A stretch of 64,000 nucleotides of DNA, from positions 1 through 64,000 of the forward strand of contig NZ_VSSO01000002.1 in assembly GCF_008312885.1 (NCBI RefSeq), given 5' to 3'. Below the pieces are notes generated by a model, which was not told the origin of the DNA, searched no databases, and saw only the letters and a list, made by a program, of their open reading frames with translations. Source of the stretch: Lolliginicoccus suaedae (GTDB lineage: Bacteria > Actinomycetota > Actinomycetes > Mycobacteriales > Mycobacteriaceae). A program made the position numbers and the translations under genes. Position 1 is the stretch's first letter; every line of letters begins with the position of its first letter. Positions 8,289 to 16,834 of this stretch are shown here, in pieces.

Positions 8289-10237
8289 CGCAGCGACTCC
8301 AGTCGCGCCAGGTAGGAATCGGTCACCGGGTTCGCCTCCGCCACGAGATCATCAAACCTGTAGTTCAGGATCTTCGCCACCTCGACGAGCGCGAACGAGC
8401 GCTCGCTCGCGGGCTGGTTGTCCAAGCGTGACGCCCCCGTGCGCAGCACCGCATCGAAACGGTCGATCTCGCGGGCACAAATGATCAGCGGAAAACCGAA
8501 ATGCATCCGATACGCCGTCGCCAGCTTCACCACCGCCAGGTGCTCGCCCTCCTGCAGCGTCGACAACGCCACGTGGTCCACCGCGATCGGTGTGCCCGTC
8601 TCATCCTCGGCTCCGAGATCCGGGAACGCCCGCAGCAGCTCCAGCTTCTCCGCGTCCGAGGCCATCAGCATCGCCTCCTGGAACGCTGCCCGCAGGTCAT
8701 GCGCGTCCGCGAACGGCGCCTGCCCGAAGGCGTGGCGTGTCACCCATCGCGTGCCATGCACCAGCGGCCCGAACGTCGCGTGGAACTGCTCCTCGTCCAT
8801 GCGATTGACGTCGGCGAGGGTGATCTCGCCGCGCCCCGCTACCGCCTGGCCGCTGCGCCCGAGGTGGAAGAACACGATGTTCAGCACGATCGCGACGACC
8901 GCGCCCATCGTGATGCCGGTGGTGAACAGGATCTCCAGCCAGCCCGGCACGGCTGTCTCCACGCCCGGGATGACCACTCCGCCGGACTCGCGGCGCGTCT
9001 GCCCCTCCTCCACGTACAGGGCTAGGCCGAGCGCGGTCCCGGCGATGATGAGGTTGCGCTGGTCGGTGAAGTCCACCTTCGCGAGCGTCTGGATGCCCAC
9101 GATCGCGACCGACGCGAACAATGTGATCGACGCCCCGCCCAGCACGGGGGCGGGGATCGCCTCCACTACCTGCGCTGCCTTCGGGAACAAGCCCAGCAGG
9201 ATCATGATCACCCCGGCCGCGGCGACCACCCAGCGGGACTTCACGCCCGTCAGCCGCACCAGCCCGACGTTCTGGTTGAACGCCGTGTACGGGAACGAGT
9301 TGAACGATCCACCCACCACCGTGGCGACGCCGTCCGCGCGCAGCGCCGCCGCGATGTCCTGGCGACCGATGCGCTTGCCCACGATCTCGCCCGCCGCGAG
9401 CACCGATCCCGTCGACTCCACCGAGGTGATCATCAGGACGATGATCATCGATACGATCGCCACCGCCCCGAACTGCGGCCAGCCGAACGCGAACGGCGGC
9501 ACGAACCCCACCCAGGCGGCATCGCCGACCTCGTCGAAGCGGGTATCGCCCAGCAGCCACGCGACCGTCGTGCCCACCACGAGCCCCACGAGCACCGCGA
9601 TGGTGCCCAGGAACCCGCGGAACACCCGGCGCAGCAGCACGATCAGCGCGATCGTGCCCAGCGCGTACGCCATCCACCGGCCATTGCCCGGCTCCGGCAG
9701 CCCCGTCACCGGGCTCGTGATCGCGTTGCCGATGCCCACCGGCAGCAACGAGACGCCGATGATCAGGATCACCGAGCCCGTCACCACCGGCGGGAAGAAC
9801 CGCACCAGCCGCGCGAAGTAGGGAGCGATCAGGAAGGTGAACACACCGGCCACGATCACCGCGCCGTAGACATGCAGCAGGCCCTCGCGGCCCCCGCCGT
9901 TATCGTTGGCGATCTTGATGACCGGCGCCAGGCTCGCGAACGTCACCCCCTGCACCAGCGGCAGCCGCACCCCGATGCGCAGCACGCCCACCGCCTGCAG
10001 GATCGACGCCACCCCGCAGGTGAACAGGTCCGCCATGATCAGCATCGTCAGGGCCTCGCCGTCCAGCCCGATCGCCATCGCGATCAGCAATGGCACCAGC
10101 ACCGCCCCGGCATAGAACGCCACCACATGCTGGGCACCGAGCACCGCGAGCACGCGGACCGGCAGCACCTCATCAACAGGGTGCCTCCGGGCAGCTGGCC
10201 GCGAGTGCTCGCGGCGCAATGACGCAACAATGGACAT
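8285..10237 (-). CDS. NCS2 purine/urate permease fused to OHCU decarboxylase-like domain
   Basis: A 650-residue fusion. Residues ~25-462 are an NCS2 (UraA/PbuX type) permease with many membrane segments, the Gln-containing ITSVESTGSV motif and the signature SFNSFPYTAFNQNVGLV at ~311-327; it should import urate or xanthine. Residues ~471-632 resemble an OHCU decarboxylase (RAFPDLG, AYRMHFGFPLIIC, SRLDNQPASE). By eye the catalytic His of HPDLG is Phe538, and the usual Glu-Gln pair aligns with Asp554-His555. The domain may therefore be inactive or have a binding role. The ATG at 10237 has only a weak ribosome site. First gene of the leftward operon with the active decarboxylase and uricase. Confidence 0.88.
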   Translation of the reverse strand: MSIVASLRREHSRPAARRHPVDEVLPVRVLAVLGAQHVVAFYAGAVLVPLLIAMAIGLDGEALTMLIMADLFTCGVASILQAVGVLRIGVRLPLVQGVTFASLAPVIKIANDNGGGREGLLHVYGAVIVAGVFTFLIAPYFARLVRFFPPVVTGSVILIIGVSLLPVGIGNAITSPVTGLPEPGNGRWMAYALGTIALIVLLRRVFRGFLGTIAVLVGLVVGTTVAWLLGDTRFDEVGDAAWVGFVPPFAFGWPQFGAVAIVSMIIVLMITSVESTGSVLAAGEIVGKRIGRQDIAAALRADGVATVVGGSFNSFPYTAFNQNVGLVRLTGVKSRWVVAAAGVIMILLGLFPKAAQVVEAIPAPVLGGASITLFASVAIVGIQTLAKVDFTDQRNLIIAGTALGLALYVEEGQTRRESGGVVIPGVETAVPGWLEILFTTGITMGAVVAIVLNIVFFHLGRSGQAVAGRGEITLADVNRMDEEQFHATFGPLVHGTRWVTRHAFGQAPFADAHDLRAAFQEAMLMASDAEKLELLRAFPDLGAEDETGTPIAVDHVALSTLQEGEHLAVVKLATAYRMHFGFPLIICAREIDRFDAVLRTGASRLDNQPASERSFALVEVAKILNYRFDDLVAEANPVTDSYLARLESLR

Positions 10238-10324
10238 CGCACCAGCCTGAACAGGCAGTATTGCCGCAAGGTTTCACGGGAAACCAAGCCCCGATGCCGC
10301 GAAGCGCCAGGAAAGGACACCGCC

Positions 10325-10903
10325 ATGCCGTCCCGCTACCTCGGTATCCTCCTCGCCGCCGGTGCCGGGACCCGCTACGGCCAGCCCAAGATCCTCGCCC
10401 ACGACGGCGCCTGGCTGCGCACCGCCACCGCAACGCTGCAGCAAGGCGGCTGCGCGCGCGTCTACATCGCCACCGGCGCCGCGCGACCACCCCTGCCACT
10501 CGGGACGACCGAGCTCCACGTTGAGGCGTGGACCAGAGGCCTCGGTGCCACCGTGCACGCCGCGATTGCCGCAGTGACCGCCCTCACCTGCAATAACGAC
10601 GAACACGACAACCTCGTTTTACACACAATTGACACACCCGACGTCGGCCCCGACGTGCTCGCCCGGCTCATCGCGCACCACCCCGGCCCCGCGGGCATCA
10701 CCCGCGCCCACTACCAAGGGCGGCCCGGGCACCCCGTGATCATTGGTCGGGACCACTGGCAGCCGCTGCTCGCGAGCCTTTCGGAGCTCTCGGGTGGGTC
10801 ATCGGATGCCGGCGCGCGCCACTACCTGCGCGAACGGGATGTGCTCGGCGTCGAATGCGGGGACCTCGCCACCGGAGCCGATATCGACTACCCGGGTTGC
10901 TAG
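10325..10903 (+). CDS. MobA/MocA-like molybdenum cofactor nucleotidyltransferase
   Basis: A 192-residue NTP-transferase (MobA-like fold) expected to add CMP or GMP to molybdopterin for a xanthine-dehydrogenase-type enzyme. The N-terminal motif LGILLAAGAGTRYGQPK is the nucleotide-binding loop with the conserved Lys. HTIDTPDVGPDVL matches the DxP metal motif, and GRPGHPVIIGRDHW is the substrate region. It is divergent from the permease fusion with an 87-base gap and has AAAGGAC upstream of the ATG. Placement beside the purine block suggests it serves the fused xanthine dehydrogenase. It lacks an XdhC neighbour; that gene is about 43 kb away. Confidence 0.8.
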   Translation: MPSRYLGILLAAGAGTRYGQPKILAHDGAWLRTATATLQQGGCARVYIATGAARPPLPLGTTELHVEAWTRGLGATVHAAIAAVTALTCNNDEHDNLVLHTIDTPDVGPDVLARLIAHHPGPAGITRAHYQGRPGHPVIIGRDHWQPLLASLSELSGGSSDAGARHYLRERDVLGVECGDLATGADIDYPGC

Positions 10904-10947
10904 CGGGGGTCGCGGCCTGCCTGCCTGTAAAAGCACTAGAAACCGCT

Positions 10948-10995
10948 AAACGCGATAGAAAAACCGGCACGATCCCGGCAGCTTCTATCGCGTTT
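10948..10995. repeat. Dispersed hairpin repeat, copy 1
   Basis: AAACGCGATAGAA (10948-10960) and its exact inverse TTCTATCGCGTTT (10983-10995) form a 13-base-pair stem with a 22-base loop. Flanking CTAGAA...CC before the stem and GCAG in the loop are shared with the copy at 17.8 kb. Both copies lie just downstream of rightward genes, so a terminator or REP-like role is possible. Confidence 0.7.
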
Positions 10996-11071
10996 GCTTC
11001 CGCGGCAACGCTACAGCCATGCGAAACCTCAATATGTGCGCAATAGCCTCTGGCTCCCTGCGATAAACAAT

Positions 11072-11087
11072 TGTGGCTCACGTCACA
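11072..11087. promoter_or_regulatory. CRP/GlxR-like binding site
   Basis: TGTGGCTCACGTCACA matches the TGTGA-N6-TCACA consensus of actinobacterial cAMP receptor regulators at nine of ten half-site positions. It is about 180 bases upstream of the exporter start. The window also encodes a class III adenylate cyclase. Confidence 0.45.
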
Positions 11088-11269
11088 GATGGCGGCGTGC
11101 GAGGCGATCAAAGACATGGGCATTCCGGGCACTGCGTGAACGCGAGGTGAATGATCGCCAAGCTGCACGGCGAGGGCCACCCACAACCGATATGTTGATA
11201 TGTGTCAATTATCGTGAGGATAAACTTCATCCGGCATGATTTACGATTGCGCGACAGAAAAGAGCGCTC

Positions 11270-13300
11270 ATGGCCAACCGTTTGAGGATCGCACATGGGA
11301 TCACCTGGATCACGGCGATCCTGTTCGGTCTCGCTCTTCTCGGATCCGCCTCGACGTTCCTGGTCGACCAGGACCGATATGGACCCGAGGGGTTCACGGA
11401 CGGAATCCACGTCACCGCCGTCGAATCAGACATTCCGTTGGCCGAGGTACTCGAAGCACTGAACGGCGCCGCCCGCGAGACGGCCGCGAACATCTACAAG
11501 TCCGCGCCTGCGGTCGCGGACAGCGTGCGCAGCACTGACTACTACCTGTTCACCGGGGATCCCGCGTCGATCATCGGGGATCCGGATACCGACTACTTTC
11601 CCACTTTCGGCAGCGCCTACCCCGCCACCCTGCTACCCGGAGAATCCCTGGGCAGGGACCAGTTGCTCGGGACGTATCTCGTGCAAGGCGACACCGGGCA
11701 GGCACGGGAAGCGGTGCGTCTGCTGCGGCTAGCGGGAACGGATGCGGTCGCGTTCAGCAACACCACACCGGCGGCGCTGCGGTGGCTGCTATCCAGCGTG
11801 GCAGCCCCGCCCTGGGGGATCGTCTTCGCGATCCTGTGGACCGCGCTGGTGCTGGCCACCGCCAATCTCGGCAGCACGCGGCTGAACATCGTGGGGCTCC
11901 GGCTCGCAGTGGGCCACGCCCGGCTGCCGGTGCTCGCGCGGGAGGCCGGCGCGCTCGCCCCCCCCGCTGCGGCTGCCGTCCTGATCCCGTTCGCCGTACT
12001 GCTGGCGTACTCACACGCCTTCGCCGATGGCTACCTCACGGCCACGATCATGCAGATCGGGGCTGTGACGCTGGTCCTGGTCCCGTCGGCCACGGTCCTG
12101 TCCGCAGCACTGCTGGCATGGGCGACGCGGAAATACACGGCGGGGCGCGCCATCCGGGGCGCCCGTCCGCTCGGCCTGCTTGCAGCACTGTCCATGGCGG
12201 CGCTCGCGCTCGCCACGGGTGGCGCGGCGCTCGGCTCCGCCCAGGCGCTCGTGCAGGCCCGCCAGTTCCAGGCCGCGACGGAGGCATACGGGTATCACGC
12301 GGCGCATCCCGAGCTGGTTAGTCCTGCCCAGAGCTATGCAGTGCTCTCGCCCGAAGGTGGAGTTCTGGCCGAGCAGCTAGGCCAGGTCCACCGCGAGCTG
12401 GAGCAGCAGGGCCAAGTATGGATGACTGATTCGCGGACCTTCGAAGCGTGGACGGAGGTCGGCGTGCCCGACATCCCGGTGCTCGTGAACTCCAGCTTCC
12501 TGGAGAGCTTGCCCGACGTGCCGAAGCCCCTGGTGCCCGAGATCCGGGCCTGCGCCACTGTCCCCGGGGGGATCTGCGTGCTCATCCCGTCGCGACTCGT
12601 CCAGGACGAGGAGGAGATCATCGCGGTGGTCCAGGAGTGGGGTGATTTCCAGCTTTCCCTGGGAGCAGACCGGGCCGTGGAACGGCTATCGATCATTACG
12701 TTCCCCGGCGTGGACCTAGGCGTGACGCCCCTTCTGGATTTCAATCGCCCCGGGGCGCCACCATTCAGCATCGATCCCGTGCTCGTCGTCACCGACTCGA
12801 GCAGTGGAATCCTGTCGGACGATTCCTACAGCCTCATCGGCGCCTACACCGACGGAGCGCGCGCCGAGCGAGAGTTGCAGGAGCGCGGAGCGTCCCGCAT
12901 CGTCATATCGTGGAAAAGCATCGCGAACCTTGCTGAGCTGGATCACGCGAACAGGGTCGCGGATTTCCGGATCGTGGTCATCGCCACCGCGATGATGGCA
13001 ATAGTATTTCTGCTCAGCGCGGCGATCTTTGCCGCGATCCATCACGCGCGCAATACCGCAGCAATCTTCCTGCTGCAATCAGTTGGCTCGGGGTTCTGGC
13101 GAATATATGGTCGGCATCTGCTAGTGGTGGGTGCGCTCTCCGTGGCGCCAACGATTGCCATGACATTCCTTATCGATCTGGCTCTCGCTCCCCAGCTGCT
13201 CATCATCGGCGGGATCAGCGCGGCGGCGCTGGCCGTGACCGTCACAACGCTGCTGCTGCTGCGCCGGGGCGTCAACCGTGCCGCGCTCGAAGCGGCCTGA
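11270..13300 (+). CDS. Bacteriocin-type ABC exporter membrane protein (DUF1430-like)
   Basis: A 676-residue membrane protein with an N-terminal membrane anchor, a large extracytoplasmic region, a cluster of membrane segments around residues 180-330, a second soluble region and about three segments at the C-terminus (VVIATAMMAIVFLLSAAIFAA onward). This arrangement resembles the bacteriocin-associated integral membrane proteins partnered with lactococcin-972-type ABC ATPases. The following gene encodes exactly such an ATPase, 41 bases on. No precursor peptide or immunity gene was found nearby, so the exported substrate is unknown. MacB/FtsX-type lipoprotein or peptide export is an alternative. 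Confidence 0.65.
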   Translation: MANRLRIAHGITWITAILFGLALLGSASTFLVDQDRYGPEGFTDGIHVTAVESDIPLAEVLEALNGAARETAANIYKSAPAVADSVRSTDYYLFTGDPASIIGDPDTDYFPTFGSAYPATLLPGESLGRDQLLGTYLVQGDTGQAREAVRLLRLAGTDAVAFSNTTPAALRWLLSSVAAPPWGIVFAILWTALVLATANLGSTRLNIVGLRLAVGHARLPVLAREAGALAPPAAAAVLIPFAVLLAYSHAFADGYLTATIMQIGAVTLVLVPSATVLSAALLAWATRKYTAGRAIRGARPLGLLAALSMAALALATGGAALGSAQALVQARQFQAATEAYGYHAAHPELVSPAQSYAVLSPEGGVLAEQLGQVHRELEQQGQVWMTDSRTFEAWTEVGVPDIPVLVNSSFLESLPDVPKPLVPEIRACATVPGGICVLIPSRLVQDEEEIIAVVQEWGDFQLSLGADRAVERLSIITFPGVDLGVTPLLDFNRPGAPPFSIDPVLVVTDSSSGILSDDSYSLIGAYTDGARAERELQERGASRIVISWKSIANLAELDHANRVADFRIVVIATAMMAIVFLLSAAIFAAIHHARNTAAIFLLQSVGSGFWRIYGRHLLVVGALSVAPTIAMTFLIDLALAPQLLIIGGISAAALAVTVTTLLLLRRGVNRAALEAA

Positions 13301-13341
13301 ACCCTGCAGCACGCACCCCCACCAGTCCCCGAGGAGCAACA

Positions 13342-14001
13342 ATGATGAAGACAGCCGAGAGCACCACCACCGGCCGTGGCGGCGTTTCCGCCACCAGCCT
13401 CGCCTACTCGTTCCCGGGCCGCACCATCTGGCAGGACCTGGCGTTCACCATCGACGACGGAACATTCGCCACGCTCGTTGGGGAGAGCGGCTCCGGGAAG
13501 ACAACCCTGCTGCAATGCCTGGGGAGCCTGGAACGGCCCACCTCGGGAACCCTCACCGTCGGAGGGCAGGAGCCTGCGGCCCTGCGCGGCGCGGCGCTTC
13601 GGCGGTTTCGCCGTTCGATGGTTGGTTTCGCGTTCCAGAACGCTGGCCTCGTGCCGGGATGGTCGGTCAGGAAGAACATCGAGGTCGGTGAGTTCCGCAT
13701 CGCGCGTGATCCCGACCGCGCCCGCGAGGTGTTCGCGCGGTTCAATCTCGCCTACGAGTTCCTCGGCACGCCGGTGTACCAGCTCAGTGGTGGCGAGCAG
13801 CAGCGAGTGGGAATCATCCGGCTGGCCCTGCAGTCGCCCTACCTGCTGCTGATGGACGAGCCGACCGCCGCGCTCGACGACCATAACGCGGGGAAGGTCG
13901 TCGACTTCATCACGCGGCACTGCGCGGGCGGCGGCATCGCCGTTGTCGCCACGCATGATCCGCGCTTGATCGATGCCTCCCAGCAGGTGATCCGGCTGTA
14001 G
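13342..14001 (+). CDS. ABC transporter ATP-binding protein (lactococcin 972 exporter type)
   Basis: A 219-residue ATPase that energises the preceding membrane protein. Walker A is VGESGSGKTTLLQ, the Q-loop is in GFAFQNAGLVPGWSV, the signature is QLSGGEQQRVGI, Walker B is LLLMDEPTAALDD, and the H-loop is VVATHDPR. The LolD/MacB-like layout and length fit the bacteriocin-export subfamily. GAGGAG lies upstream of a double ATG; the first is used. It converges with a short-chain dehydrogenase only 6 bases beyond its stop, leaving no room for a separate terminator. Confidence 0.88.
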   Translation: MMKTAESTTTGRGGVSATSLAYSFPGRTIWQDLAFTIDDGTFATLVGESGSGKTTLLQCLGSLERPTSGTLTVGGQEPAALRGAALRRFRRSMVGFAFQNAGLVPGWSVRKNIEVGEFRIARDPDRAREVFARFNLAYEFLGTPVYQLSGGEQQRVGIIRLALQSPYLLLMDEPTAALDDHNAGKVVDFITRHCAGGGIAVVATHDPRLIDASQQVIRL

Positions 14002-14007
14002 CTGCCC

Positions 14008-14907
14008 CTACAGCACGCGCTTGACGATGCCGTCGACGATCCGGTCGAACGGCTTCGGGGCGCGGGCGAGGCCTGCTCCGAGGCGCATCGCGTAGTCGCT
14101 GACGGCGGTGGGCACGACGGTATCGAGGAGGACCGCTCCCACGGCATCCGCGCCGACGAGGTAGCGGGCGCGGGGATGCTTGCTGGTCAGCGCCTTGCGG
14201 ACGGTCTGGGCGACCGGGGTGGGCGCCGGATAGCTCGCGGATTGCTCCCCGATGCGGTCAGCGAGGGCATAGGCATCGCGGTAGGCGGATGATTCGCGGT
14301 CGGGCAACTGATCCATCGCGGTCCCCCATACGCCGGTGCCGTAGCTGCCGGGCTCGATGAGCACGACCTTGATGCCGAATGCCGCGACCTCACGCCGGGC
14401 AGCGTCGGAGATGGCCTCGAGCCCGTACTTGCTGGCGGAGTACCAGCCGAGGAATGGCGGCGCGACGCGTCCGGACATGGAGGAGATGTTGATGATGCGC
14501 CCGTCGCCGCGCTCGCGCATGGCGGGCAGGGCGAGGCGCATGAGGCGGGCCGGGGCGAGGAGGTTGATGGCGAGCTGGCGCTCGGCGAACTCGCCGGAGA
14601 CGTCCTCGATGGCGCCGGCCTGGGCGATCCCGGCGTTATTGACGAGTGCCCACGGTCCGCCATCGGTGAGCAGGCTGATGCGGTCGAACGCATCGCGGGC
14701 CTGCTCGTCGTCGGTGACGTCGCACTCGATGGTGCGGATGCGCACGTTGGCGCGGTCCGCGGCATCGAGGACGGTATCGGCGGCGGCCTCGGTGCGGACG
14801 GTGCCGATGACGTCGAAGCCGTGCTGGGCGAGCTCGATGGCGGTGGCGAGCCCGATGCCACCGTTGGCGCCGGTGATGACAACGCTTCTAGACGTGGTGC
14901 TGGTCAT
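14008..14907 (-). CDS. Short-chain dehydrogenase/reductase
   Basis: A 299-residue classical SDR. It has the cofactor loop TGANGGIGLATA, the NNAGIAQAG motif, the catalytic Ser in NISSMSGRV and YSASKYGLE for Tyr-x-x-x-Lys. AAGAGG lies 7 bases before the ATG at 14907. Its first 20 bases overlap the end of the upstream membrane-protein gene, indicating coupled translation. The substrate cannot be read from the sequence; close relatives act on alcohols or ketones in lipid metabolism. Confidence 0.88.
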   Translation of the reverse strand: MTSTTSRSVVITGANGGIGLATAIELAQHGFDVIGTVRTEAAADTVLDAADRANVRIRTIECDVTDDEQARDAFDRISLLTDGGPWALVNNAGIAQAGAIEDVSGEFAERQLAINLLAPARLMRLALPAMRERGDGRIINISSMSGRVAPPFLGWYSASKYGLEAISDAARREVAAFGIKVVLIEPGSYGTGVWGTAMDQLPDRESSAYRDAYALADRIGEQSASYPAPTPVAQTVRKALTSKHPRARYLVGADAVGAVLLDTVVPTAVSDYAMRLGAGLARAPKPFDRIVDGIVKRVL

Positions 14908-15856
14908 GGTGGTGCCTCTTCTTGGTCGGACGGGCAGTGGAGCGCGCTGGCCTGCTGCGGCGCAGGTCAGCGATGATGCTGATGGTGTCGCCGATGATGA
15001 ACGCACCGATGAGGGCGACGATGATCCACGGGCTGGGCTGCGGCAGGCCGGCCTGCTCGAGGTACGCAGGATTGATGAGGCCGCTACGGGTGGCGGCGTG
15101 GATGAGGGTGGCGAGCAGCGCGATGTCCGCGAGCAGGTGAACGATCGCGAGCGGGACCGTCCACGTGCCGCGCGCGAGCCGCAGGGCGTGGAGCACCAGC
15201 ATGAGGGCCGCGAGCACCAGGATGATCGGCAGCCAGGCACGCCACAGCTGCGGATCCACGAACGGGATCTCGCGGCCAAGCTGCTGCCACACCAGGAACA
15301 CGATCAGCGCTGCCATGGCGATGATGGAGAACGCTGCGTCAGCCCGCTGGCTGGTCGCTCCCGCGCGGGGCAGTTGCTCGGGCCGCCAGCGCATATCGCG
15401 TGATCGGGAGGCGTGCCGGTCGAGGAGCACGAACACCAGCGTGGTCCAGAAGAGCAACTGGATCGCGACCATCGCCGTTGCCCAGGCGGTGCCGGCGAGA
15501 ACGGCGAGATAGTCGTCCGGGGTGGCGAGGATCTGGGGGATGCTGATGGCGAGTGCGCTGATGGGCAGCACGATCGCTGCGAGCAGCTTGATCAGCCGGA
15601 GGTAGTCGAAGTAGAAGGCGGGCCCGATGAGGTGCTGCGGCGCGCCGGTGTACTCGGCGGCGAGCCGTTGCGGGTCACCGAGCTCGATGAGGGCATCCCG
15701 CTCGGCCTGCATTGCGTCGCCCGTTTCCTGCCGCGCGATGGCGGCCTCGATCAGGGCGTGGACGTCCGCATCGATGTCGGCGCGCAAGGCCGGGGGCACG
15801 TGGCGCGCGACGGCCCAGGCGTAGCGGTCGCTGAGGTCGGTGGTGAGCGCGGCCAT
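14888..15856 (-). CDS. Membrane protein with HAAS/permease-prefix-like domain
   Basis: The N-terminal ~75 residues (LSDRYAWAVARHVPPALRADIDADV...IELGDPQRLAAEYTG) look like the small helical domain found in front of membrane proteins partnered with PadR regulators. About seven membrane segments follow, through residue ~290. No PadR gene is adjacent. The C-terminus ends in a His-rich tail (KKRHHHDQHHV) created where the gene overlaps the next gene's start by 20 bases. The ATG at 15856 is used; an in-frame GTG lies 18 bases upstream, and neither has a clear ribosome site. Function unknown. Confidence 0.65.
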   Translation of the reverse strand: MAALTTDLSDRYAWAVARHVPPALRADIDADVHALIEAAIARQETGDAMQAERDALIELGDPQRLAAEYTGAPQHLIGPAFYFDYLRLIKLLAAIVLPISALAISIPQILATPDDYLAVLAGTAWATAMVAIQLLFWTTLVFVLLDRHASRSRDMRWRPEQLPRAGATSQRADAAFSIIAMAALIVFLVWQQLGREIPFVDPQLWRAWLPIILVLAALMLVLHALRLARGTWTVPLAIVHLLADIALLATLIHAATRSGLINPAYLEQAGLPQPSPWIIVALIGAFIIGDTISIIADLRRSRPARSTARPTKKRHHHDQHHV

Positions 15857-15882
15857 GCCGTGATCATGGCACACACCGGGGG

Positions 15883-16716
15883 CTATCGCGTGGCGAGGAA
15901 GTCCCGGAAATCCGTGGCCGGGTGCCCCGCGACGCGCTCCACCACATCGGTGACGATGTCGAGCTCGCCAGTAGCGGCGGCAGCGTAGGAGGTGACCCAG
16001 CCATCGATCTCCCACTTCTCCGCATCGAACCGCTCGCGGGAGGCGTACGCCTCGTCGAGGCTCTCGGCATAGTAGGTGGTGCTCTCGCCAGTGATGGTGG
16101 TGATCATCTCGGCTGCCTCGTGAAGGGTGAACGCGCGCGGCCCGGTGACGTCGTAGGACTCGCCCTCGTGCCCGTCCTGCGTGAGCACCGCCGCCGCGAC
16201 GTCCGCCACGTCATCACGGGTGACCGCGCCGATCCGGCCGTCGCCCGCGGGCCCACGGATCACGCCGTCCTCCCCGGCGAACAACGGGATGACGTCCTGG
16301 TAGAGGTTGTCGCGCAGGAACGTGAACTCCAGCCCTGCGCCACGGATCGCCTGCTCGGTATGCCAATGATCGCGCCCGAACGTGAAGGTGCATTCCGGTG
16401 CCGCGGAGACGAACGAGACATAGACGATGCGGCGCACCCCGGCATCGGCGGCGGCCTCGACGACGCGGCGCTGCACCTCGGCGCGATCACGGGTCTCCGG
16501 CGCGGAGACGAAGAAGAAGGTATCGACGCCGTCGAGGGCCTGGCGGATCGTATCGGGATGGCCGAAGTCCCCCAGTGCGATATCCACTCCCGGCAGCTTG
16601 ACCTTCTCGGGGTCGCGGACGATCAAGCGTTGCCGCGCCCCCGCGTCCGCGAGCCGCTGAGCGACCCGGCCACCGATCTGTCCCGTTGCCCCGCTGACAG
16701 CGATCACACCACTCAT
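15883..16716 (-). CDS. NmrA-like NAD(P)-binding protein
   Basis: A 277-residue atypical SDR. The N-terminal cofactor loop is VSGATGQIGGRVAQRL, followed by the FFVSAPETRDRAE and VYVSFVSAAP segments and the NmrA-style FTFLRDNLYQDVIP. These proteins act as NADPH-dependent quinone or azo reductases or as redox sensors (QOR2 group). The start at 16716 (MSGVIAVSG) gives the normal length. The divergent esterase begins about 120 bases away, so a shared promoter region is likely. 26 bases separate it from the following membrane gene. Confidence 0.8.
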   Translation of the reverse strand: MSGVIAVSGATGQIGGRVAQRLADAGARQRLIVRDPEKVKLPGVDIALGDFGHPDTIRQALDGVDTFFFVSAPETRDRAEVQRRVVEAAADAGVRRIVYVSFVSAAPECTFTFGRDHWHTEQAIRGAGLEFTFLRDNLYQDVIPLFAGEDGVIRGPAGDGRIGAVTRDDVADVAAAVLTQDGHEGESYDVTGPRAFTLHEAAEMITTITGESTTYYAESLDEAYASRERFDAEKWEIDGWVTSYAAAATGELDIVTDVVERVAGHPATDFRDFLATR

Positions 16717-16834
16717 GGCCCCGACGTTACTCCGGGAGCGTCGGGCGGACAGCCCGATGAAGCATCGTGGGCCGACATGCCGGGAGCCTGGGACGCCGAT
16801 GCTGATCCGGACGTATCGTGAGGGAATGGTCAGC

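Larger units (their letters stand above)
10904..11269. other. Intergenic region with repeat and CRP/GlxR-like site
   Basis: 366 bases with no convincing gene. It contains one copy of a hairpin repeat that recurs near 17.8 kb, and a 16-base CRP/GlxR-like dyad before the exporter gene. A search by eye for a small bacteriocin precursor (signal peptide, ~90 residues) on either strand found none. Confidence 0.6.

Noticed and set aside
10904-11269. A lactococcin-972-like precursor gene before the exporter
   Set aside because: No frame of suitable length with a signal peptide and ribosome site was found on either strand.
14888-15856. Metal-binding role for the His-rich tail of the HAAS-like protein
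   Set aside because: The histidines arise where the gene overlaps the start region of the next gene (CAC/CAT-rich sequence), so they are probably a by-product of the overlap.
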